Source: Acidobacteriota bacterium
Lineage (GTDB): Bacteria; Acidobacteriota; Thermoanaerobaculia; Gp7-AA8
Assembly (NCBI GenBank): GCA_019247495.1
Contig: JAFAOU010000154.1
Coordinates: 1-37,295, forward strand
Length of the DNA: 37,295 nt
Direction of reading: 5' to 3'
The position numbers and the translations under genes are program-made. Below are positions 8,436 through 15,522 of this stretch, one piece after another (within the stretch, counting starts at the first letter, position 1; each line of letters opens with the position of its first letter). Below the pieces are notes generated by a model. The model had not been told where the DNA came from and did no database searches. It saw only the letters and a list, made by a program, of their open reading frames with translations.

Positions 8436-9218
8436 CTACGACGGCATAGGGGAGACATCAAAGGGCAGAGAGAAGGCGAAACACGTTCCCTTGCCGAGCG
8501 CGCTCCTGCAATGCAGTTGTCCACCCAGGGCCAAAGCGAGATCACGGGAAATTGCGAGCCCGTAGCCATTCGAGGGTTCCCCGCCGGTCGGACGCGGCGA
8601 CAACTGGACACCTCGTTCAAACAGACGTTCTTGATCAGACACACTCAGCCCGGGGCCGGAGTCCCGAATCGAGCAAACGACGGCTTCGGTTTCGGTCGTC
8701 ATTTCGACGGAGACTTCGGTCCCGAGCTCTGAATACTTGATTGCATTCGAGACCAGATTGTCCAGAACCACGCCGGCGGCAACTCCATCCGTGAGTACCG
8801 TGTCTCTTCCCGTCGTCGGCTCCCAGATGAGGCGGATCTTCTTGCGGAGCGCCTTCGGTTGGTAGGCATCACACGCGCTTTCCGCCACTTCATTCATGGA
8901 GACCGACGCCAGAAGAAGCGGCGGCAGCGAATCGTTGATCGAGGTCAGGACTCCCCGCGCCGTGCTCTTCATCAGCTTCGTCGCCTGCTTCAGAGATTCG
9001 AGCCAGCGTTTCGCGTTCCGATCGGCCATGATCGCTGGCGTCCGCGACAGGAGGTCGAGCGTCGTATTTACAACCATGAGGTAGTTGTTGAGAGCGTGAA
9101 CGGAGTAGCTGAAGCGCTCCCTGTCAGAGTTCGCCAGCACTTCAAGATGGTTGAGGGCCCGATCGAGTTCCTCTCTTGCACGAGAAACAGCTTCGGCGGC
9201 TTTTTTTTGACCCTGCAC
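8436..9218 (-). CDS. Soluble histidine kinase without sensor domain
   Basis: A 260-aa protein made only of a coiled-coil N-terminus (about residues 1-35), a DHp-like helix with HALNNYLMVV (likely phospho-acceptor His41) and a HATPase_c domain: N-box DNLVSNAIKYS, G1 box IRDSGPGLS, G2 region NGYGLAISRDLALALGG. It has no membrane helix and no recognised input domain, so it must take its signal from a partner. The start is GTG at 9218 with GAGG upstream. The first codons include an A8 run (T8 at 9201-9208 on the plus strand). It lies on the same strand as, and downstream of, the PYP and aminotransferase genes, separated by 165 bases. The kinase call is good; the link to PYP is conjecture. Confidence 0.85.
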   Translation of the reverse strand: MQGQKKAAEAVSRAREELDRALNHLEVLANSDRERFSYSVHALNNYLMVVNTTLDLLSRTPAIMADRNAKRWLESLKQATKLMKSTARGVLTSINDSLPPLLLASVSMNEVAESACDAYQPKALRKKIRLIWEPTTGRDTVLTDGVAAGVVLDNLVSNAIKYSELGTEVSVEMTTETEAVVCSIRDSGPGLSVSDQERLFERGVQLSPRPTGGEPSNGYGLAISRDLALALGGQLHCRSALGKGTCFAFSLPFDVSPMPS

Positions 9219-9383
9219 GCAGCACCTCGTTCCGCCGCAGCCTTGGTACAGGGATGCCGCGGTTCCATGGAGAAGTATTGGGCATCATGACATGCTTCGA
9301 TAAAGAATGAGATTTTGAGGCGAATCGGCGCATCAGTGGAATGTTCACGAGCTCACGCGCAGCGCGAATTGGGGCGCGTCTGA

Positions 9384-10562
9384 CTAACGCAACGATTTCT
9401 CGAGAATGTCGAGTCCCGCTTTCGCGGTGCGCCGATCGAGCGTGAGCGGCGGAAACATCGTGATCGCATTCCCGGCGGTGGTGACCATGAGGCCATTCTT
9501 GCTGCAGCGAGCGGTGATGGCGGAGACGTAATCGCCATCGCCTGCCTCGACCGCGATGGCCATGCCGCGGATTCGGATGTCTTTCAGATCGTCGAAATTC
9601 ATGGCCGCGAGACGCTGCCCAAAGTACGCACTAATCTCGGCGGCATCACGGAGAAGCCGGGCTTGATTGCGAATCAGCCACCGAACGTTGCGGATGGCAA
9701 CGTCCACCGTCGAGGGATGCCAGCCATAGGTCGAATAGAAGCCCACTTCGCCTTCGACGGATTTCGCGACCCTGGCCGTGACGATCGTGGCGCCCATCGG
9801 CGCGAATCCTCCGGTGATGGCCTTGCCCATACACAGAATGTCGGGCTCGAGATCGAAGTACTCCGACGCAAACAGCCTTCCGGTGCGGCCGAATCCGCAC
9901 GCTACTTCATCGGCAATGAACAGCGTCCCGTAGCGCCGGCAGAGTTGCTGCGCGCGCTTCATGAACGCGTCCTCGGGGATCAACACGGCCAGGTTGCAGC
10001 TGATCGGCTCCATGATGAACGCCGCGACGTCGCGCTTCTTCAGGAGCGTCTCCAGCCGCGCGATGGCACGCTCGCCGAGCGGCGGCGAGATGGTCATGCA
10101 GTTCGACAGCAGATTCGGGTACGGCTCGCGCCATTCCGTCGATGCCACGCTGACCGTGCCGATCGTGTTGCCGTGATAGCTGCCCTCGAGCGAGACAAAC
10201 TTGCGGCGGCCCGTCGACGCCATCGAGATCTGCAGCGCGATGTCGACCGCTTCCGACCCACCCGTCGCGCGGTACGTCTTTTCGAGTTTGCCCGGGGTGA
10301 TCCGGGCGAGCAGCTGAGCAAGCTCGACCCACGGCCGGTACAAAAAGTCCGGGTAGACGTAATCGGGACGCCGCCGGGCCGGCGGCTTCGCGATTGCGGT
10401 GTTGTCCCACCCGAAGTTGCCGACGCACCAGCCCGACAGGAAATCGATGTAGCGTTTGCCGCGGGCGTCATAAACAAACGCACCCTTCGTTCGCGCCACC
10501 TCGATGTCCTGCGCCGCGGACTCGCGCCCGAGGTATTTGCGATCGAGCTGGCGGAGACTCAT
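9384..10562 (-). CDS. Class III PLP-dependent aminotransferase
   Basis: A 392-aa cytosolic fold-type I enzyme of the ornithine/acetylornithine/GABA aminotransferase class. Visible features are ATGGSEAVDIALQ (cofactor phosphate site), GSYHGNTIGTVS, IADEVACGFGRTG with the Asp that contacts the pyridine ring, and the Schiff-base lysine in CMGKAITGG. I prefer the ATG at 10562 (MSLRQLDRKYLG); a TTG at 10580 would add six residues. The donor and acceptor cannot be read from sequence. It follows the PYP gene on the same strand after 107 bases and might share its transcript. Nothing in the PYP family explains an aminotransferase partner, so the link may be accidental. Confidence 0.9.
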   Translation of the reverse strand: MSLRQLDRKYLGRESAAQDIEVARTKGAFVYDARGKRYIDFLSGWCVGNFGWDNTAIAKPPARRRPDYVYPDFLYRPWVELAQLLARITPGKLEKTYRATGGSEAVDIALQISMASTGRRKFVSLEGSYHGNTIGTVSVASTEWREPYPNLLSNCMTISPPLGERAIARLETLLKKRDVAAFIMEPISCNLAVLIPEDAFMKRAQQLCRRYGTLFIADEVACGFGRTGRLFASEYFDLEPDILCMGKAITGGFAPMGATIVTARVAKSVEGEVGFYSTYGWHPSTVDVAIRNVRWLIRNQARLLRDAAEISAYFGQRLAAMNFDDLKDIRIRGMAIAVEAGDGDYVSAITARCSKNGLMVTTAGNAITMFPPLTLDRRTAKAGLDILEKSLR

Positions 10563-10669
10563 GGGGGCGACCGTGCACAAACGAAGCCCGAGAGCAGTTC
10601 AGCGCGACTGCCGGCCAATTTAGGATTAGCTGGGAGTAATGGACGACTTCGAACGGCGTGCGGTATCGA

Positions 10670-11050
10670 TCATCGCTTCTCTTCCCGCACGAACACCCAG
10701 GCCGAATCGGTCTGCTGTGAATAGAAGAGCGTGACGCTCACGTCGCGCGGCGCCATTTTGAAGTCGAAGCGATAGGGGAAGATGGCGTGCAGCTGCTTCC
10801 TGGCCATCCCTTCGCGGAAGCGCCCGGCAAATCCCTGCACGTTGGTGCAGGGCGCAACGTCGGTGAAGAAGTTCTTCCCGATGACGCTCTTCGGATCGCG
10901 GCCGGTCAACTGCGACTCCGCGTGGTTGTAGCTGAGGATCGTGCCGTTCGCGTCGAGCCGGATGGCGCCAAACGGGAGCGAGTCGAGCTGTTGCTCGTTC
11001 ATTCGGGTGATGGATTCAAGAGCCTCTGCGGTGGGTTGCTGATCGTTCAT
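10670..11050 (-). CDS. pyp: Photoactive yellow protein (PYP)
   Basis: This 126-aa PAS-domain protein lines up almost without gaps with the Halorhodospira halophila photoreceptor. Shared blocks are QLDSLPFGAIRLDANG, LTGRDPKSVIGKNFF, DVAPCT and the terminal WVFV strand. The chromophore pocket is complete: Cys68 (thioester site for p-coumaric acid; Cys69 in the classical protein), Tyr41 and Glu45 (hydrogen bonds to the phenolate), Thr49, Arg51 and Met99 all sit at the expected place with a constant offset of one. It should be a soluble blue-light sensor with a photocycle. No tyrosine ammonia lyase or p-coumaryl:CoA ligase is in the window, so chromophore supply must be encoded elsewhere. It is divergent from a B12-type regulator. 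GAAGGGACC precedes the ATG. Identity is very secure. Confidence 0.95.
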   Translation of the reverse strand: MNDQQPTAEALESITRMNEQQLDSLPFGAIRLDANGTILSYNHAESQLTGRDPKSVIGKNFFTDVAPCTNVQGFAGRFREGMARKQLHAIFPYRFDFKMAPRDVSVTLFYSQQTDSAWVFVREEKR

Positions 11051-11117
11051 GGTGGTCCCTTCTGGTCGAATTGGTCGAATCGTAGCTTATAACACCGGGA
11101 AGCGATACCCTTGCCAC
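11051..11117. promoter_or_regulatory. Divergent pyp / carH-like promoter-operator
   Basis: The 67-bp gap holds a perfect tandem direct repeat TGGTCGAAT-TGGTCGAAT (11063-11080); a third TGGTC lies at 11053. Next to it is CTTATAAC (11086-11093), which reads TATAAC on the plus strand and TATAAG on the minus strand, so both genes could use overlapping -10 elements. The repeats would cover the -35 region of the regulator gene and the transcription start region of pyp. Direct-repeat operators are known for CarH/LitR-type regulators, though typically with an 11-bp period rather than nine. The repeat is observed; the operator role is inferred. Confidence 0.5.
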
Positions 11118-11981
11118 ATGCGCCTCTGGACTTCGACGGAAGCGGCACGCGCCCTCGGGGTCGGGACATCCAGCATCAAGCGCTGGACGGACAGCGGCGC
11201 GCTGCAGGCGGTGAAGACGCCCGGGGCACATCGTCGCTACACGATCGACGCTCTGCGGGCCTTCGCGGCCGCGCGCGGACTGCCGCCCGACCTTCTTCCG
11301 CCACTCGATGCGCCGGCGGTGAAGCCTTCTCGAACGAGGCGCCGCCCCACGTTGCTCGACGCTGCGCGATCAGGGGATGCCGCGGCCGTCCGCGGACTCG
11401 TCACGCCGGTCACGAACGATCTCGCGGCGCGCGCGGCCTTTCTCGACGAAGTGGTCGGCTCGACGTTGCGCGAGATCGGCGACCGATGGCACGAGGGGTC
11501 GCTGTCCGTTGCTGAAGAACATCGCGCTACACACCTCATCGCAGCGGCGGTGGATCACCTTCGTCCTGCCGTCTTCCCCGCTGATTCACGTGTCGCGTTG
11601 CTGGCATGTCCGCCGGGAGAACTGCACGACTTGCCGCTCCATCTCGTTCGTCTCGTCCTCGAGTGGGGCGGCTGGCGAACCGATTTCGTCGGCGCGAACA
11701 CTCCGTGGAAAGCGCTGGAGGGCGCGATTTCACGCGTCGACCTCGTCGCCTTCACGGCCAGGAGCGGCGAACCGTTCCACACGCGCGAGTTCCGCCGTTT
11801 CCTAGCGCGCTGTCGCGCGCGCAAAGTCGGTGTCGCCGTCGGCGGCGAATGGTGCCGCGGTGGCACAGGGCGGGATGCGGTGGAGCGGTTCCGTACGCTG
11901 CGAGGCTTCGTCAAGCAGAGCGAATACCTGAAGCGCACGTTCACGGCAGGCGTTCGCCCTACGACGCGCTCGCGAAAATGA
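11118..11981 (+). CDS. MerR-type regulator with cobalamin-binding module (CarH/LitR-like)
   Basis: A 287-aa protein. Residues 1-55 are a MerR-like DNA-binding domain ([20 protein letters not shown], then wing residues GAHRRY). Residues about 75-150 form the helical B12-cap (B12-binding_2) with the exact W-x9-EH signature: Trp124, Glu134, His135. Residues 155-275 are a B12-binding Rossmann domain with the lower-ligand motif as GELHDLP (Glu168-x-His170), where Pro replaces the usual Gly, and a late [11 protein letters not shown] loop. In the CarH/LitR family adenosylcobalamin holds a DNA-bound tetramer that light breaks up. The start is the ATG at 11118, which matches the family N-terminus. It is divergent from pyp, suggesting control of pyp and itself. 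The architecture is secure; light sensing is inferred from the motif. Confidence 0.88.
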   Translation: MRLWTSTEAARALGVGTSSIKRWTDSGALQAVKTPGAHRRYTIDALRAFAAARGLPPDLLPPLDAPAVKPSRTRRRPTLLDAARSGDAAAVRGLVTPVTNDLAARAAFLDEVVGSTLREIGDRWHEGSLSVAEEHRATHLIAAAVDHLRPAVFPADSRVALLACPPGELHDLPLHLVRLVLEWGGWRTDFVGANTPWKALEGAISRVDLVAFTARSGEPFHTREFRRFLARCRARKVGVAVGGEWCRGGTGRDAVERFRTLRGFVKQSEYLKRTFTAGVRPTTRSRK

Positions 11982-12073
11982 AGGCAAGTGAGGATTCGCT
12001 GGTATTCGAACTTTAGTGTTCGCCGGAGGGAGTTGAATCCGCTACTGGTGGCCGAGGCCGGGCCAACAAACGC

Positions 12074-12090
12074 ACCGGCGCGTCGCCGGT
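12074..12090 (-). terminator. Hairpin directly after tRNA-Gln
   Basis: On the minus strand ACCGGCG-ACG-CGCCGGT forms a perfect 7-bp stem starting at the A of the encoded CCA and followed by GCGTTTGTT. It could end tRNA transcription or mark a processing site; the T-tract is weak. Confidence 0.45.
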
Positions 12091-12163
12091 GGCTGGGAGA
12101 CAGGGAGTCGAACCCCGATTGAGCGGTTCAGAGCCGCTTGTCCTACCATTGAACGATCTCCCA
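12090..12163 (-). tRNA. tRNA-Gln (CUG anticodon)
   Basis: The minus strand folds into a full cloverleaf. The acceptor stem is TGGGAGA paired with TCTCCCA. The D arm contains AATGGTAGGAC. The anticodon stem AGCGG/CCGCT carries the loop CTCTGAA, giving anticodon CTG (reads CAG, Gln). The variable loop has four bases. The T stem CGGGG/CCCTG carries loop TTCGACT. The discriminator is G73, and CCA is encoded in the genome. A small open frame crosses this region in plus orientation but is not a gene here. Confidence 0.95.
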
Positions 12164-12259
12164 GTGCTGGCGGGCGGTGGATGCTACACGGCGGGAAACG
12201 CCAGGGTCAACATCCTCATTCCGGGATTCGTGCGACAATCGCCGGGCGAGGATGAAGAC

Positions 12260-12589
12260 GTGTTACCCGAGGTTTTCGAGTGTCCGCAGTGCCAGCGGCA
12301 GTTTGTTTTTGAGCTCGTCGAGAACGCCGACGACCGCTCCATCTACTGCCCGCAGTGCAAGCGCTACCTCGGCGAGAAGGATCTCAACTTCATCCTCATC
12401 TCCGAGATCGAGGAGCTGACCGAGCGCCTCCGCTTCGAGCGCGAACGCCTGGAGAAGGACGAAGCGCTCTACTCGATGTCCGACTGCGACGCGGAGCTGA
12501 AGCTGTACGGCAGCGAAGTCCACAAGGTCGTCAGCATCCTCCGCAAGGCCGTGGCCGAGCTGGAAGCGCTGAAAGAGCAGTACCGGTAA
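12260..12589 (+). CDS. Small zinc-ribbon / coiled-coil protein
   Basis: I choose the GTG at 12260 because GAGG sits eight bases upstream and the open frame before it runs through the tRNA gene. The 109-aa product begins with a four-cysteine zinc ribbon: FECPQCQRQF and, 18 residues later, YCPQCKRYLG (two C-x2-C knuckles). The rest is a highly charged helix (IEELTERLRFERERLEKDEA, then VVSILRKAVAELEALKEQ) likely to form a coiled coil. No signal peptide is present. Such small ribbon proteins often bind nucleic acid or ribosomal partners; nothing in the neighbourhood indicates which. Function unknown. Confidence 0.7.
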   Translation: MLPEVFECPQCQRQFVFELVENADDRSIYCPQCKRYLGEKDLNFILISEIEELTERLRFERERLEKDEALYSMSDCDAELKLYGSEVHKVVSILRKAVAELEALKEQYR

Positions 12590-12590
12590 A

Positions 12591-12659
12591 GCAGGGACGA
12601 GGGATTAGGGACGAGGGGAAACCGATCGTTCAACCTCAAACCTCATCCCTCGTCCCTGC
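12591..12659. repeat. Inverted repeat between convergent genes
   Basis: Two perfect 15-bp arms, GCAGGGACGAGGGAT (12591-12605) and its reverse complement (12645-12659), flank about 40 bases that contain a second GGGACGAGG copy. The element starts two bases after the zinc-ribbon stop and precedes the end of a minus-strand gene, so it could act as a two-way terminator. It has no T-tract and looks like a dispersed repeat. Confidence 0.7.
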
Positions 12660-12685
12660 TTCATCTCCCTGCCTTACCCCCTGCA

Positions 12686-13840
12686 TCACCACACCAGCAC
12701 CAAGTGCTTGGCGAGGTAGTACCAGAGGCTGGCGGAGGTGATGAGCGTGAACCACCTCGCGGGCGCGGATGAAGGGATGATCAGCGCGGCGCTGACAAGG
12801 AAAACATCGGCGAAGATGCGCAGGAAGCCGTAGTCCTCGAGCCAGATCGTGTGCGGGAGGATCGAGAAGAGGGCCAGGTAGCCGAGCCAGGCCAGCCGCC
12901 ACTCCAGCGGCGCGCGCGACCGGCGCCACACCAGCACGATCGTGATGACGACGCCAGCAAGAAACAGGCTCTCTAGGAAGTACAGACGCTGCTGGTGATC
13001 GCGGCGCATGGAGGCGGCGCCCAGGAATCGCGCGTACTCGACGAAGGGTAAGGCCCGGTCGGGCACTCCGGCGCGGAGGGGCGAGACGCCCCAGACCGCG
13101 GCAAGAACCAACTGCCAGAGCGCGTAGGCAGCCATCGGAAGCGCGAACATCACGACGCCGATGCGGCGCTCGCGGCGCAGCAGCCGATCGGCCAGCCAGA
13201 CGGCGGCCAGCGCTACGGCCAGCAGCAGCGTCGTTTCGCGCGTCAATACCGCGCCCGTCAGCAGCAACGCGGCCGTAACGTTGCGGCGCGAGGCCGCCGC
13301 CCAGATCGCGCCCATCGCAAACGCCGCGGCCACAATCTCGGACAGATCGCGGGAGAACGTCAGCACGAATCCGGGATAGAGAGGAACGATCACGCCCCAC
13401 AGCGCGTGCAGTCCGTACTTCTTCGCGAATGCTCCGCCGAAGGCGGCCATCACCGATGCGGCAACGATGTTGACGATCACGAGCAGCCATGGAATCCATG
13501 CGACCCGGCCCAGCGACAACAGCCAGACGATGAAGGGATAGCCGATGCGCTGCTGCCGGTACGGCGGATTGTCGATCCGGATTCCATGCGCCGCCTGCAC
13601 CCGCGTGAACGGGTTGATGGCCAGGCGGTAGAACCAGACTCCATCGTAGCCGCCGATCTCCGGGATCACCGTCAGCTCCGGCGGCACTTTCGCGGCGTCG
13701 ACATTTTGTCCGCCGGCGATCACGAAGAGCGAGACGTCGCCATTGCGGGTCTCGAGCAATCGAACGAAAAACGCGATGTAGCAGATCGCAATCACGATCG
13801 CCGGCGCCAGCGGCGAGTCGATCCACTTCGGCGATTTCAT
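12686..13840 (-). CDS. Polytopic membrane protein, GT-C-like
   Basis: A 384-aa protein with about nine hydrophobic helices. The first extracytoplasmic loop contains the acidic motif GGYDGVWFYRLAINPF followed by QQRIGYPFIVWLLS. This arrangement of Asp residues after the first helix and an R-I-G-Y-P motif is seen in GT-C-type glycosyltransferases and in a group of bacterial membrane proteins of unknown role. A later loop carries FSRDLSEIVAAAFAMG, and another LTRETTLLLAVALA. No catalytic assignment is possible. It is divergent from the sigma factor gene at 13897, with 56 bases between. Confidence 0.75.
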   Translation of the reverse strand: MKSPKWIDSPLAPAIVIAICYIAFFVRLLETRNGDVSLFVIAGGQNVDAAKVPPELTVIPEIGGYDGVWFYRLAINPFTRVQAAHGIRIDNPPYRQQRIGYPFIVWLLSLGRVAWIPWLLVIVNIVAASVMAAFGGAFAKKYGLHALWGVIVPLYPGFVLTFSRDLSEIVAAAFAMGAIWAAASRRNVTAALLLTGAVLTRETTLLLAVALAAVWLADRLLRRERRIGVVMFALPMAAYALWQLVLAAVWGVSPLRAGVPDRALPFVEYARFLGAASMRRDHQQRLYFLESLFLAGVVITIVLVWRRSRAPLEWRLAWLGYLALFSILPHTIWLEDYGFLRIFADVFLVSAALIIPSSAPARWFTLITSASLWYYLAKHLVLVW

Positions 13841-13896
13841 CGGCGGCGATTATCCACCGTAACTTTTCGCCTCCTCGGCGGTTTAATGACCGATTC

Positions 13897-14430
13897 ATGG
13901 ATCGCGCAATCGAAGATCGCGAGCGGCTGCTGATCGAGGCGGCGCAGAAGGACCCGAAGCGGTTCGCGGAGCTGTACGAGGAGAACTTCGGTCGGGTGTG
14001 GGCGTTCGTGATCCGGCGCGTGAACGATCGAGCAGTCGCGCAGGACATTACGTCCGAGGTCTTTCATCAGGCGCTGGCGAATCTGGGACGTTTCGAGTGG
14101 CGCGGACTGCCGTTCGCGGCGTGGCTGTATCGGATCGCCGCGAATGCGATCGCCGATCACTTCGCGAAATCGGCGCGTGAGCAGGGTACGCAGGCCGAGA
14201 CGACCGCACCGCCGCGCGAGATCGAAGACATCGAGCGGCGCGCGTCGCTGTATCGCTTCGTTGATCGGCTTCCGGCGGACCAGCGGCACGTGATCGTGAT
14301 GCGGTTCGCCGAGGAGAGGAGCATCCGCGAAATCGCCTCGGCGATCGGGCGGAGCGAAGGCGCCGTCAAACAACTTCAGTGGAGAGGCCTGCAGACGCTG
14401 CGGGCGCGAATGGGTACGAATCATGGCTGA
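13897..14430 (+). CDS. ECF-type RNA polymerase sigma factor
   Basis: A 177-aa sigma-70 family protein with only regions 2 and 4. Region 2 runs from LYEENFGRVWAFVIRRVND to FRMETS-like GLPFAAWLYRIAANAIADHF; region 4 is LPADQRHVIVMRFAEERSIREIA followed by the helix-turn-helix IGRSEGAVKQLQWRGLQTLR. It directs RNA polymerase to a small regulon under control of an anti-sigma partner. The next gene overlaps it by eight bases and is the natural partner candidate. No Shine-Dalgarno precedes the ATG. TAACTTTTCGCC and GGTTTAATG, roughly 20 bases apart upstream, might be an autoregulated promoter, but this is not established. Confidence 0.92.
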   Translation: MDRAIEDRERLLIEAAQKDPKRFAELYEENFGRVWAFVIRRVNDRAVAQDITSEVFHQALANLGRFEWRGLPFAAWLYRIAANAIADHFAKSAREQGTQAETTAPPREIEDIERRASLYRFVDRLPADQRHVIVMRFAEERSIREIASAIGRSEGAVKQLQWRGLQTLRARMGTNHG

Positions 14431-15433
14431 GCGCGATCTGATCGAACGGCTCGACGATGCGATCGAGGCGATCCTGACCGGACGCAGTGCTGGTCTCGCG
14501 CTGTCCGAGCCGGAACTGGCTACGCTGCTGATGGCCGCGGACGATCTGCGCGCGCTGCCCGATCCCGCATTCAAATCGCAATTGCTGGCGGAGCTGGTTC
14601 CACCGATGGAGGATGAGATGACGACAACGGAGTTCCCTTCGATCCGGCCATATCTGCTGGTGCCCGATGCTGACGGGATGATCGCGTTCCTGCAGGAGAC
14701 CCTTGGCGCCGAACTGCTGGGACGCTATCCGGCACCGGACGGGCGCGTGATGCATGCGTCGATGCGCGTCGGCGATTCGCTCATCGAGATGGGCGAGCCG
14801 GAATCCGGACCGAAGCCGATGGCGCTGCACATCTACCTCGATGACGTCGATGGCGCATACGAGCGCGCGCGCGCCGCCGGCGCGACCTCGACTCTCCCGA
14901 TCACGGACCAGGCGTATGGCGATCGCGAAGGAGGCGTGAAGGATCAGTGGGGAAACGCCTGGTACCTGGCCACGCATCAGGAGGAGGTCACCGAGGATGA
15001 GTTGATGCAGCGCTTCGGCGGCGGCGGAAGCAAGCCGCGGAAGCAGCCGGGCGTCGGTCCGCGTCCCGAGGGGTACCACACGGTGACGCCGTTCTTCCAC
15101 GTGCGCGGCGCGCGCAAGTTCATCGAATTCCTCGGCGATGCCTTCGGCGGGACGACGGCGCACATCACCGACATGCCCGACCGCGAAGTCGCGCACGCGG
15201 CGGTGCGGATCGGCGATTCGCTGATCGAGCTCGGCGAAGCGCACGGAGAGTCGCAGCCGATGCCTTCCGCGATTCATCTCTTCGTGCCGGACGTCGACGC
15301 GGTCTACGAACGCGCTCTTCGCGCCGGCGCGACCTCGGTCGAGCCGCCGGCGGACAAGCCCTACGGCGAGCGGGGAGCTTGGGTGATCGATCCGTTCGAG
15401 AACCAGTGGTTCATTGCTACGGCGAAGGGATGA
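14423..15433 (+). CDS. Fusion: anti-sigma-like N-terminus plus two VOC domains
   Basis: A 336-aa protein with three parts. Residues 1-60 are helical: LIERLDDAIEAILTG, then LAALL-like repeats ending ADDLRALPDPAFKSQLLAEL. This LRALPDPxFxxxLxxEL pattern is typical of the segment that follows ECF sigma genes in anti-sigma-like proteins. Residues about 68-185 and 205-335 are two PhnB/glyoxalase-type VOC domains with matching strands: DGRVMHASMRVGDSLIEMGE in the first and EVAHAAVRIGDSLIELGE in the second. There is no membrane helix. The gene overlaps the sigma gene by eight bases, so translation is coupled. A ligand-binding VOC pair that controls a sigma factor is the natural reading, but it is inferred from layout only. 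Confidence 0.82.
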   Translation: MAERDLIERLDDAIEAILTGRSAGLALSEPELATLLMAADDLRALPDPAFKSQLLAELVPPMEDEMTTTEFPSIRPYLLVPDADGMIAFLQETLGAELLGRYPAPDGRVMHASMRVGDSLIEMGEPESGPKPMALHIYLDDVDGAYERARAAGATSTLPITDQAYGDREGGVKDQWGNAWYLATHQEEVTEDELMQRFGGGGSKPRKQPGVGPRPEGYHTVTPFFHVRGARKFIEFLGDAFGGTTAHITDMPDREVAHAAVRIGDSLIELGEAHGESQPMPSAIHLFVPDVDAVYERALRAGATSVEPPADKPYGERGAWVIDPFENQWFIATAKG

Positions 15434-15440
15434 CCTTTCA

Positions 15441-15478
15441 CGCGGGGCTCGCGGAGCGGCGGAGAAACCTCGGAGAGA
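15441..15478. repeat. Degenerate CGCGGAG-type tandem repeat
   Basis: CGCGGGGCT-CGCGGAG-CGGCGGAG-AAACCTCGGAGAG is a run of related G-rich units in the gap between the VOC fusion and the oligopeptidase gene. It resembles low-complexity intergenic repeats of other environmental bacteria. Weak evidence. Confidence 0.3.
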
Positions 15479-15522
15479 ATCATCCGTAGCACCACCGACA
15501 AAATCACGATCGAGGTGTGTTC

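Noticed and set aside
9195..9215. A8 run at the start of the soluble histidine kinase as a programmed frameshift
   Set aside because: The other frames upstream have no kinase-like or sensor-like features, and the GTG start explains the gene.
9219..9383. Possible small gene between the histidine kinase and the aminotransferase
   Set aside because: Minus-strand frame with basic, unstructured product; no Shine-Dalgarno and no motif.
12089..12259. Upstream extension of the zinc-ribbon gene
   Set aside because: It would be translated through tRNA-Gln; the GTG at 12260 with GAGG is a better start.
13841..13896. ECF-type promoter before the sigma gene
   Set aside because: TAACTTTT and GGTTTAATG are suggestive but no consensus is known for this sigma group, so it is not listed as a feature.
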